Assembly: GCA_052161625.1 (NCBI GenBank)
Contig: CP197412.1
DNA length: 64,000 bases
Strand: one strand, 5' to 3'
DNA from: JBKCUI01 sp052161625
Lineage (GTDB): Bacteria; Planctomycetota; Planctomycetia; Pirellulales; Pirellulaceae
Shown here piece by piece: positions 36,092 through 44,055 of this stretch; within the stretch, counting starts at the first letter, position 1; each line of letters begins with the position of its first letter. Made by a program: the position numbers and the translations under genes. The notes under the pieces were generated by a model. That model was not told the DNA's origin. It made no database searches and saw nothing but the letters and a program-made list of their open reading frames with translations.

Positions 36092-38307
36092 CTAGTTCGA
36101 TTTGCGAAGCTGATTTCGCGTTCGACGCTTCGCAGCTTGGGCCGTTGCGTTATCAGCCTTATCGCGACGCTCCTGCTCCCGATAGGTGCGCACAGCTTCC
36201 GGGTGCTCTGCCTTCCAGCGATCCGGTAGCAGCTCCTCCACGCGCGCTGTCCCTCGTAGCAAGTGTGTAATCACACTCTCCAAGTACATCCCAATGTCAA
36301 TCTCCTGACGCTGCGCACTGGCAACCAGACTCATGAGGCTTGCATTGCGTATCCCGGCTCGCATGCTTCCGACGAACAGTGGTGTAGGCCCGGGAGTCTC
36401 ACCCGGGCCCCAACCCCAAACCGGACGTGCAAGCTTTCCCTGCATCCGGCTTTCCAGAGTGTCTTGATGACTTCGCGCCATGCTTCAACTTGTGGCATCG
36501 CAAACATAAGGTCTGCAAGTTAAACAAGTGATTGGCCTGAGCGAAATTGGCGAAACTTTGCCGCGGGAACGAACAAGCACTCGGTCGCACGCCGCCGCAA
36601 TCCATTGCGGTTGGTGCATCAGGTCCATCAGGCCGCGGACTCTTCCTTCGTACGGATCGACGGGGAAGAGAGGCGTACTTGATTCCCGGAGACTCCGATG
36701 TTGCTTGGACTGTTCCCACAATCTTCTTTGGACAACTTCCACGTTCATCGAGAACCCTCCCGATTCCCGGTTCGGCGTTCGATCAGAGATCGATCACTTT
36801 CCCGGTGCAACGCTTCCGCGTTCCAAAACGACACTACCTGTCGCCCTTCGCCATGCAATTGGCTTTCCCAATATCGGACTACTACGGCGACTCCGCCACT
36901 CGCTGGCCTCATAGGTGAAATCTGTCTCGGCGCGGGCCGAGGTGATTGCGCGATCACCCTACTCCAGCGAGCTTCCCTGGTTCCCTTGTTGGTACTCAAG
37001 CATCCGCGTTTAGGTTTCGACGTTCTTACTCCCAACAGCGGTCCGCTGCTCCTTCGAAACATCACTCGATAACTGATCACTCGAGCAACTTCCACGATCG
37101 TTACCGATCGCTTGGACCGTTCGCCACTGGCTAAGGTGTTCAGTCGTTCCGAATCATCTCCTATTCCGGGCTTCCACCTCCGGACAGTCTCAGTGTTAGC
37201 AGAGATGAGGGCGCAATTTCCCGAAGGAGTTCGTCGATTTCTGAAAGTAACCATGCACGGACTCTATCTAGCAGAACTACCACGGCTTTGAGACTTTACC
37301 TGTGTCCCACATTCTCGGGAGAGCTATTTCGCCGACAGACTCACGCAGTCAGTCAACTTACTCCCTAGATACAATGACCGATCAGACGGCCACGGTTCTT
37401 CGAACATTACCAACAAGGCCTCCTGAGCCTAGTAATCGTCCCGATGTTCGGCTCAGTACATCAGGCGCACGCCAGTTCTTGCGCCCAATCGCGACTCGCT
37501 TCATGAGCCTTTCGACTTGATTGTTGTCGATCGGCAGGCGGCCGTCGGTGGCGTATACGCATAACGCATCCCAGTGGTTGCGCACATAGTTGAGCGCGCC
37601 ACCAAGCTTGCTCGCAGGTAACACGCTTCGTGCCAACGGGCCATCGAGCCAGTCGCGGAGTCGATCGAGTATCATTCGCGATTCTTTGGCTCGCAGTTCT
37701 CCTCGTGCTTCATCGCTCCACTGCGCGCAGCGACGCTCGATATCGTAAAGCTGGTTCATCAGCGCAAGAGGGAGCGATGCGGCTTTCTGATCGTTGGATT
37801 GATGTTCGTAGACATGACGGCGCGCATGCGACCAGCACGCCATGCGGGTCATCTTCGACCCGGGCGCAAGAATCACGCTCATGTTGCCCGAATAACAGTC
37901 TGCCATCACATGCCCGGTATACCCTTCCAAGTATTCTGCAGGTCCATCGCGATGCCGCGAGACTCGGAAGTCGAAGAGATCATAAGGAGCTGTTGTGTCG
38001 AAGCCGGAGTAGCCCCACATTTTGGCATCCAGGCTATCTTTCTTTTCCTTTTGAGCCTCCTTCATCTTCTCAAGGAGTCGCTGTATTCGGGAGTCTTGCA
38101 GAGCCTCCTTTTCGTCGGGTATCTCCTTGGGCATGATCAGCTTGACGTGCGTGTCATCAAGCCCCAAGCAACGAGAGGCCATGAGTCTGGCTCGCATCGC
38201 TTCGATCAGCCTTTCCGAAACATCATGAGTTAGATCTGCCAAGTAATCTAGAGTGGATCGACTTGGGGTCCACCCTGACGAGGCGAACATGTCTTGGAGG
38301 CGGTAAT
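36092..38307 (-). pseudogene. IS66 tnpC remnant interrupted by a group II intron
   Basis: The C-terminal ~370 codons of the IS66 transposase remain, from the YYRLQDMFASSGWTPSRSTL segment to the stop at 36092. Exon parts are 37471-38307 and 36092-36378. The DDE-type features GLDDTHVKLI, VMADCYSGN and NNQVERLMKRVAIGRKNW are present. The intron interrupts a Leu codon right after RKNW, a few residues past the catalytic Glu region, and precise splicing would restore the frame. The N-terminal ~200 residues are deleted, so the protein cannot be functional. Confidence 0.85.
36379..37470 (-). ncRNA. group II intron, ORF-less
   Basis: Comparison with IS66 copies 2 and 3 gives exact boundaries: the exons join as ...AAGAACTGGC | TGTTCGTC.... 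The intron begins GTGCGCC (consensus GUGYG) and ends CTACACCAC (consensus AY). Domain V is the 34-nt hairpin at 36419-36452 starting AGCCGG (catalytic AGC triad) with a GAAA loop and ending GTCCGGTTT. A GC-rich domain VI with an unpaired A follows. No reverse transcriptase is encoded. A short minus-strand frame before domain V reads NLQTLCLRCHKLKHGA, like the end of an HNH nuclease domain, so the intron-encoded protein appears deleted down to this scrap. Any mobility would need a maturase in trans. Confidence 0.85.
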
Positions 38308-38543
38308 AGCACGCCGTTTGGGAGCTTGATTTCGATCGCAGAGTCGCCAGCATCCACGGATTGAACACGCAGGAACGCTGGCTGGACCGGATCCTTGCCA
38401 AGCTTGCGCTTCCAGTTATAGAAAGTTGGAACGGAACAACTGATGGAATCGCAGAATTGGGTTACGGTAAGTCCTGAGCGGTCGAAATCCGCGAGATGCT
38501 GCGCCCATCGTTGGGAGCGAGAAGCAGAAGATGGTTGTGCCAA
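38308..38543 (-). pseudogene. IS66 tnpA remnant
   Basis: The first ~78 codons of the IS66 accessory protein TnpA are kept (RSQRWAQHLADFDRSGLTVTQFCDSISC, helix-turn-helix region), with several substitutions against the other copies. At the deletion junction the frame runs into tnpC sequence in the wrong frame (LLPPPRHVRLVRVD). The start at 38543 matches the intact copies. Confidence 0.8.
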
Positions 38544-38648
38544 GATAGGTTCCTTGCGTACGAGTGAAAACGTTGATCGTACGCAGAAAACTACACGACA
38601 GAAACCGACCAGGTCGGGAAAATCAAGAACCGGTCAGTGTACGCTCAC

Positions 38649-39270
38649 GCACGCGAGACAGACCAGCAGGGTCAAGATGAACCAACCACGACCACGCGGA
38701 ATCTCCGGTCGCAATGGCCGACTTATTTGTAAGCGTACGGCAGCACCAGTCGTTTCAACCCCGGCGTGGTCTTGGTTTCGGTTGTAGTGTTCGGTAGCGG
38801 TGGCCATGGTGACTGCCGCGTTCAACCGTTGGAGCACCGAACATGACGCGCTATACTTCTATAATACAGCCCCGGGGCGTTTCGCCTCGATCGTCTTCGA
38901 CGATCCGGTCTAGCATCTCTCTGTTTTGCCGCAACGCGAAGACCAGCCTTCACGTCATTTGCTAATGGTGAAAGAAGCTTAAAACGAGCCTTGTAGTCCC
39001 GAAACCTAACGATCCTTCGACCCGATTGCCAGACGTTGAAGCCCGCGTCGCTCGATTCATCGTTGAAACTCGACGGGTCAACACCGAGCTCCACTCAAGG
39101 AATCCAAAAGCGATTAGCGCCGCGTTATTCATAGCTATGTAAAAATGTGGGATTGGTTTTAAACATGCAAGCTGGTACTGCGAATAAACTCGACGTCCAT
39201 AGAATATTAATGTGATAGCATCGACTGATTGACATACAGTGCAATATACTCTCTGAAATAGCAAGTCAAG
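38649..39270. other. 622-bp stretch without a clear gene
   Basis: No convincing gene. A minus-strand frame at 38822-39094 with a GTG start has reasonable composition (DAGFNVWQSGRRIVRFRDYKA) and could be the tail of a lost gene, but upstream continuity is broken and no family is recognised. GTAAGCGTACGG near 38728 resembles an IS66-type end. A 7-bp stem (AAATAGC / GCTATTT, 39256-39276) overlaps the stop codon of the next gene and may act as a weak terminator. Confidence 0.5.
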
Positions 39271-40221
39271 CTATTTTGGCACGGAAGTCTCTCCTTCGAA
39301 CAACTCGAAAATCTTCTGGAAATCGGTACCACCCAATAACTTGTCTGCGGTGAAGTTCTCTTCCCTTAGCAACTCGCGATCTTCTTTCGAAATCTTCTTA
39401 AAGTTCTTAAAACTGTACTCCGTAGTTGTCCTATTGCCCTGTCCGTCCGCATCTTGACGAACAAGCATTGGTGCAATCTGGCCAGGTTGCACCTCCGTCC
39501 ATTTGGAGCTTGTTCGTCGCAACAAATTCCAAGATTTCAGGTCAGAAACGGTGACGACTTTTCTTTTCTCGACGGCGCTTCTCTTCGGGTTAAAACGGAA
39601 CTCCAGCAATTCAGGGGCCCAAGGTACCTCTTTAGAGAAGACAACACGTGCACCAGAAAGGTTTTCACTAAAAACCAGCCATGTTTCGAAACGACCTTCG
39701 GAATTCTCAGACTCCTCGAGCACTTTATAGTCTAGCATGAAAATGGGCTTCGCTCGCTGCGATAAAACCGATACTACACTGCAAGACGAAAGAGTGAACG
39801 GATCATAGAAACTAGCCGAACGCGTCATCTTGGTGACTCGAGCTTTTACCTCAAATTTCTGTGGCGGCACAATCGAGGCGTGGGGAAATTTGTAAGCAAC
39901 TGTATCGAGGAGAAGCGTTGACTCCTTGGCTGAATGTCGATCGATAGCTTGAGTTGAAAGCCCCAGCACAACGGAGTCAATTCGGTTGTTCATTCCATTG
40001 TTCCAGTAAAATGCACGGCCAAAAACTCGCCGTCCACCTATGCCAAGTGTACCATTCTCGCTTAATGACTCGACACGGAAATCGAACATCGAATCTTGCA
40101 AAAATACACCCGATCGGACGAGGAAATCTCCAATTCGACTCTCCGCCGAATCTTGAGGTAGTGCAGTTCGTGAACAAATCAAACCAACCAAGAATGTTGT
40201 TATGAGCCGTAACATGCACAA
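39271..40221 (-). CDS. exported hypothetical protein
   Basis: 316 residues with a signal peptide (MCMLRLITTFLVGLICSRTALPQ). The rest is a beta-rich protein of the length and style of planctomycete outer-membrane-lipoprotein-sorting-like families: two mid-length strands with paired residues (SFYDPFTLSSCSVVSVLSQ; RFETWLVFSENLSGARVVF), then a C-terminal helical tail rich in acidic residues (KISKEDRELLREENFTADKL). The protein at 47362-48306 shows a similar layout and a comparable end, suggesting a shared family. It is the last gene of a three-gene run of exported proteins. Function unknown. Confidence 0.75.
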   Translation of the reverse strand: MCMLRLITTFLVGLICSRTALPQDSAESRIGDFLVRSGVFLQDSMFDFRVESLSENGTLGIGGRRVFGRAFYWNNGMNNRIDSVVLGLSTQAIDRHSAKESTLLLDTVAYKFPHASIVPPQKFEVKARVTKMTRSASFYDPFTLSSCSVVSVLSQRAKPIFMLDYKVLEESENSEGRFETWLVFSENLSGARVVFSKEVPWAPELLEFRFNPKRSAVEKRKVVTVSDLKSWNLLRRTSSKWTEVQPGQIAPMLVRQDADGQGNRTTTEYSFKNFKKISKEDRELLREENFTADKLLGGTDFQKIFELFEGETSVPK

Positions 40222-40273
40222 ACCCTATCCAAAGAGGAAAATAAATCGAATCGCGGATAGCATCGAGTTCGGA

Positions 40274-40299
40274 ATATACCTCTGAGGTATATCAGAGGT
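40274..40299. promoter_or_regulatory. overlapping inverted repeats upstream of the 39271 gene
   Basis: ATATACC-TCTGA-GGTATAT and, sharing bases, ACCTCTGA-GGTATA-TCAGAGGT form two nested dyads in the 160-base gap between two exported-protein genes, 53-78 bases before the start at 40221. The arrangement is like an operator or an mRNA switch of two alternative hairpins; no regulator is identified. Confidence 0.4.
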
Positions 40300-40383
40300 G
40301 TGGAAATGACTCCGATAACATTAGATTGCTTTGCAATACTGCGTGGCTTCACTAAGCCTCGCGAATACTTCATGTACTAGTTA

Positions 40384-40944
40384 TTACTCCATGGGTCCTG
40401 GGTTTTCAATCTGTGGGCATGGCAGATCGAGATTCAAAGAATATTGAGCGATGAAGTACTCTTGTTTAAAGTCTTCCAGTGCAAGGCAAAAACCAGAGTC
40501 TTCGCCTTCTTGGATTTCGCAATAACAGGGTGTTTTTGTGTAGCAGAGAATTCCGTTTCCGTTTTTTACAGCTTTGTATACGTTGCCCGAACCGATTGTA
40601 GGGATAATCGCCCCCTGTCCCTCGCTTTCATAGCGAAAAAACGCAGTTACGTCCGGTAGATCGCCTGGGATGTCATTAAAGCAGCCACCAACGCCGGCAG
40701 GAGTACACGTGGGAAGGGAACAATTGGATATCTCCGGTACCTCGCAGTTCACCATGACGGGCACCCCGTCAAGACAATTCGCATCATTTATGACGATTCT
40801 TCCTGATTCACCAGGGCCATCGAGCGCCACTAAAGTTCCAGAGACACACTCGGCAAAAAAGGGAGCTATGAAAAAGGCCAAATACAATTTTCTACGCGTA
40901 CAATTAAGCTTTCTATTCAGAGGTGAATAAAGTAAATTCGCCAA
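40384..40944 (-). CDS. Cys-rich exported hypothetical protein
   Basis: 186 residues. A TTG start at 40944 is assumed because no ATG lies in a suitable place; the hydrophobic segment KLYLAFFIAPFFAECVSG acts as signal peptide. The mature part contains about a dozen cysteines in spaced pairs (NCEVPEISNCSLPTCTPAGV; CYTKTPCYCEIQ), suggesting a disulfide-stabilised extracellular domain. It lies 40 bases downstream of the DUF1573-like gene and is probably co-transcribed with it. No family recognised; base composition is lower in GC than in the core genes, consistent with acquisition. Confidence 0.65.
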   Translation of the reverse strand: MANLLYSPLNRKLNCTRRKLYLAFFIAPFFAECVSGTLVALDGPGESGRIVINDANCLDGVPVMVNCEVPEISNCSLPTCTPAGVGGCFNDIPGDLPDVTAFFRYESEGQGAIIPTIGSGNVYKAVKNGNGILCYTKTPCYCEIQEGEDSGFCLALEDFKQEYFIAQYSLNLDLPCPQIENPGPME

Positions 40945-40984
40945 TCGGCTCTTTTGTCTCGACGTCTACGACCATCGCTCTTGC

Positions 40985-41887
40985 CTATTGCCCTTTCGTG
41001 AAATGAATTGGCAAAATCGAAGCAGAGCAAAAGTGTTTCGAACCACCTATAGGCTTCGCGGTCAAATCGCATTCAATAGTCTCGTTATCGAGTTGAATAA
41101 TTACTGCAAGCGACTCTGAAGACCCTCCGTAATTTGAAAGTAGAAAATTGAAGGCGATTTTAAATTCTTCGCGACGTGCTTCGACTAACGACGGGAATAT
41201 CTGCGCTCGTCGAGGCTTTGAGAATACAATTTCCTCTGATTTTTTCCCTATCAGCGTACCGCACCTGAAGTGGACGACTAGAGTTGAGCGTTCGAAATCA
41301 TTTGGGAAAATCGTTCGGTGATCGTATGGTCCCTTATGTTTTTGGGAAAAGGATACCGTAAATGGCTTAGCCCAGATTGCTTTCACTGCATCGGAATCAG
41401 ATACATATTCAATCTTTTGTATTTCGATCCCATCGCTCGGTTTCAGATCTAGACTACAGGCTCCGAAGCTCTCTTCTCCAACCATAAAACTTTTCTTGTT
41501 AATCTCATACGGATGCCTTACCTTCGCAATAACGTTAACTTCTCCAAGCTGCGTATCTTTTGAATCGACGACTCCCGAAAAACGGATAAACTGACCGATT
41601 GGTTTATCATTGGGACGCACACGTATTTTGGCATGAATTTTTTCGTTAGCGGCGATTGAGGTCTCGCGAATGTCAATACTTAAGCATCCGCAGCTCACCG
41701 TACCCTTAACGTCCTCTATTTGTTTTTCTGAATTGTTTGCGATTTCGACTGCGAATACTTGTTCGCAGCCGTCAACAAGTTCCGGAAAAACGACTTTGCT
41801 AGCGCCGGCAATCGGGACGACGAAAGATTCGTTTGCAACATAGCAGAACGTACCAATGGAAAGGATCATCTGCCAAATGATAGACAT
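40985..41887 (-). CDS. DUF1573-like exported protein
   Basis: 300 residues. The start at 41887 has GGAG about nine bases upstream. A weak N-terminal signal segment (MSIIWQMILSIGTFCYVANE) is followed by an Ig-like beta domain with VFPELVDGCEQVFAVEIANNS and the VSCGCLSIDIRETSI motif (CGC) characteristic of DUF1573 domains, then a second beta domain. DUF1573 proteins are abundant, exported and uncharacterised in planctomycetes and Bacteroidota. First gene of a three-gene run of exported proteins inside the accessory region. Confidence 0.72.
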   Translation of the reverse strand: MSIIWQMILSIGTFCYVANESFVVPIAGASKVVFPELVDGCEQVFAVEIANNSEKQIEDVKGTVSCGCLSIDIRETSIAANEKIHAKIRVRPNDKPIGQFIRFSGVVDSKDTQLGEVNVIAKVRHPYEINKKSFMVGEESFGACSLDLKPSDGIEIQKIEYVSDSDAVKAIWAKPFTVSFSQKHKGPYDHRTIFPNDFERSTLVVHFRCGTLIGKKSEEIVFSKPRRAQIFPSLVEARREEFKIAFNFLLSNYGGSSESLAVIIQLDNETIECDLTAKPIGGSKHFCSASILPIHFTKGQ

Positions 41888-42092
41888 GGGCGGTCTCCGT
41901 CGGGCTAAAAGGCGATTTTAAGGTTCTCTTGTTTTATGGGAGTCGTATGGTTTGTCAAGAAAAAATGCAAAATTTTTCTGAGGCTTTTTGAGGGGTGGCA
42001 GTTACGGGTTTTGTTGATCTTGCGAGTAGTGCGCGCTCCGAGACGTTCTGCAGTTAGTCACAGTGAGCTCGTTGAAAGTATCTTGTTTTGGG

Positions 42093-43016
42093 TTACCAAT
42101 GAGTGGAATCTGCAGCCACAGTGTTAATGCGTTTCGGAAAAGTATTGTGTAATTGGCCATCCAGCAATCTTCCCGCCGCATGCTTCCCTACACGAGACAC
42201 ACATGCCTCTTCATCGAATGCGTGTGTGTCAACTGACTTACATCGATCGTAAGTCAGGTCGCCATATGGAGCCCACTCGCCCCACTGTTTGAAATGGAAA
42301 GGCACTCCGTGCATCTCGCATTGATCTCGAATGGATCGGAACCAATCGGGATTGCTTGGCCTTGCCTCTGGTCCGCTTTCGCCACCGGCAATCACCCAGT
42401 CGATTCCATCAATGTGCTCACCGAGAGTAGGCAACGCACCTAACAACGGTTCACAACTAAGAAACAGAACAGGAGCCAATCCGCCCGACGCCTTCAGCGT
42501 GTCGACGCGAGAAAGGCAAGAACTAGACTCCACAGACGTACCAAGCCAAACGTTTGGTCGGTGAGGGACGTCGCTTGGTGTTTGCCAATTGAATGGATGC
42601 CACTTCGCCCGAATCCGTTCTGGTCGTTTGGTCAACAGCAACCAATCGAGGTTTGGCGTTGCGTCAATCAATTCAAATAGATCGCGACGAATATCGTCCA
42701 TTGTTGAATCAATCTGCTCGCCGCGATGGTTATGAATCGGACCTTTCCAATCCTCGAAAACATCAGCGAGCGACGCGCAAAACACCCTGTAACGAATTCC
42801 TTTCTCGCCTGCTTCTCGATTCCATCTCAAAGGCTTCCGCCAATTCTCTTCACTGGTAATGATTCGAGTGCCCTTATCTCCCCATTTGACCTTGCCGTAT
42901 CGGTGATCCATGTCGCGTTCCGCATAACAGAATTTGCATGCTGGGCTGACCTTCGTGCAGCCCAGCCATGGATTAAACGTATGATCGGTCCACTCTATCT
43001 TGCTGTTCTCCGCCAT
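42093..43016 (-). CDS. DUF5131 / phage Gp37-Gp68 family protein
   Basis: 307 residues. Near the N-terminus are IEWTDHTFNPWLGCTKVSPAC and KFCYAE, giving cysteines 20, 27 and 30, the metal or iron-sulfur-like motif of the DUF5131 family (phage Gp37/Gp68). Further family elements are RYRVFCASLADVFEDW, LLLTKRPERI, NVWLGTSVE and WVIAGGESGPEARP. Such proteins are frequent on phages and genomic islands and often neighbour a three-Cys-motif partner protein, which is absent here. The ATG at 43016 gives the standard MAENSKIEW start; an ATG at 43040 adds eight unrelated residues. Confidence 0.88.
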   Translation of the reverse strand: MAENSKIEWTDHTFNPWLGCTKVSPACKFCYAERDMDHRYGKVKWGDKGTRIITSEENWRKPLRWNREAGEKGIRYRVFCASLADVFEDWKGPIHNHRGEQIDSTMDDIRRDLFELIDATPNLDWLLLTKRPERIRAKWHPFNWQTPSDVPHRPNVWLGTSVESSSCLSRVDTLKASGGLAPVLFLSCEPLLGALPTLGEHIDGIDWVIAGGESGPEARPSNPDWFRSIRDQCEMHGVPFHFKQWGEWAPYGDLTYDRCKSVDTHAFDEEACVSRVGKHAAGRLLDGQLHNTFPKRINTVAADSTHW

Positions 43017-43142
43017 GGTCTTGCCTTGCGTTAGATTCACTTGATCAACTGAGCGCTGAGCCTAGACAAAAGACAGGCCGGCCTCGCACGTGTTTCAGCG
43101 TAGCCAACAAGAAGCAAAAGCGTCCCGCGTTGACTCCGATCC

Positions 43143-43601
43143 TCAGTTCCGTGAAAAGTAGTTAATACGCTCTCCGAGGATACGGCTGTACTCGCCCATC
43201 GCTTCAAGTTGTTGATAAAGCCGCTGCCGCTCGTCTGGATGAAGCGACTGGAATAATTGAGTCTTACAAAAGGACTCAAGCTTTTCGATTTTCTCGTCCA
43301 GTTCGAATTTCTCTCGAACCACCCGCAACTGATGCGGCGCGAAGCCAGCCTCTATCCCGCCGACCGCCCCACCCACTCGGGATTCGATCAAGCGATAATG
43401 AGCACCACCGCTCAACTGCTCGACGTCACCCCGGCCGCATAACATCGCTTCCACAACACAGCCATCGATCCCATTCGTAATTCGGGCCAAGGCAGCAAAC
43501 GCGACAGAGAACCCCGCAGCGTTGAAAACCTTGTCTCCATCTTTGCCACCAAACTCGGCGACAGCACGCCTCATCGCCAAATGAACCAGGTCAAACATCA
43601 T
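43143..43601 (-). CDS. phage-type protein with crAss001_48-like C-terminus
   Basis: 152 residues from the ATG at 43601, which overlaps the stop of the upstream DUF6884 gene (ATGA). The C-terminal third (KFELDEKIEKLESFCKTQLF and then ERQRLYQQLEAMGEYSRILG) resembles the crAss001_48-related helical domain found in many phages. The N-terminal part (MMFDLVHLAMRRAVAEFGGKDGD) is unassigned and ends in a Gly-rich segment. Frame and coupling support a real gene. Its role is unknown; cargo of a phage-related element is the likeliest reading. Confidence 0.62.
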   Translation of the reverse strand: MMFDLVHLAMRRAVAEFGGKDGDKVFNAAGFSVAFAALARITNGIDGCVVEAMLCGRGDVEQLSGGAHYRLIESRVGGAVGGIEAGFAPHQLRVVREKFELDEKIEKLESFCKTQLFQSLHPDERQRLYQQLEAMGEYSRILGERINYFSRN

Positions 43602-43990
43602 GCTTCCTTTGCAGTGGAATAAAACGACAACTGCTGCCCGATCCCCAACCTCGCCACCGGCTTCGTAATGCTCACGCCGAAGAGTGAGAGAATCGAAGCC
43701 AACGGTTCGCAATACTTAACGCCAGCATGGATCTCAATCAACACCGAGGAAAGATCAGGAGATCCGAACTCGTAGTGCAACTCCGTCATCAACTGATTCG
43801 CCACCCCTAGGTGCCATTCAGCCCTCTCGATACCGGATAGATCCGCCATCGTTTGGTCGTAATGCCGAAGAGGCGTCGACGGATTCACCAGCCCAGACTT
43901 CGCACTAAGGATGTACCACGGCAGCCCCCGTGACTCAACATGCGAGACTCGCTTCCGGAACAGATCGCTCACGTAAAGGTCGCGAGCGGG
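43598..43990 (-). pseudogene. DUF6884 protein, 5' truncated by IS66
   Basis: About 130 residues remain: PARDLYVSDLFRKRVSHVES, then PWYILSAKSGLVNPSTPLRHYDQTM, the core motifs of DUF6884. The N-terminal segment with the expected start is missing because IS66 copy 2 begins at 43991; the codons beyond that point belong to the element. It is translationally coupled to the crAss001_48-like gene downstream, so its loss of a start probably silences both. Confidence 0.75.
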
Positions 43991-44055
43991 GTGAGCGTAC
44001 ACGACGCTCTCTGAGATTTTCTCGCGGGTAGGGTTGCGTCGTGGCGCTCTGTTCG

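Larger units (their letters stand above)
36027..38648 (-). mobile_element. IS66-type element, copy 1 (deleted, with intron)
   Basis: Bounded by the same 12-bp inverted ends as the two complete copies (GTGAGCGTACAC / GTGTACGCTCAC). Relative to the 2677-bp complete element it has lost 1147 bp, from inside tnpC through tnpB to inside tnpA; the junction lies at about 38308 with a two-base AG overlap. It has gained a 1092-bp group II intron. The flanking 8-mers (catagtgt and gcacgcga) do not match, so it has been rearranged or flanking DNA has been lost. It also carries more substitutions than copies 2 and 3 and is the oldest copy. Confidence 0.88.

Noticed and set aside
36745..37254. 170-codon minus-strand frame inside the group II intron
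   Set aside because: It has no reverse transcriptase, maturase or nuclease motifs, and it lies in the structured intron domains.
38822..39094. 90-codon frame as a real gene
   Set aside because: It needs a GTG start with no ribosome site, and its C-terminal third becomes low-complexity Arg-rich; it is mentioned only within the gap description.
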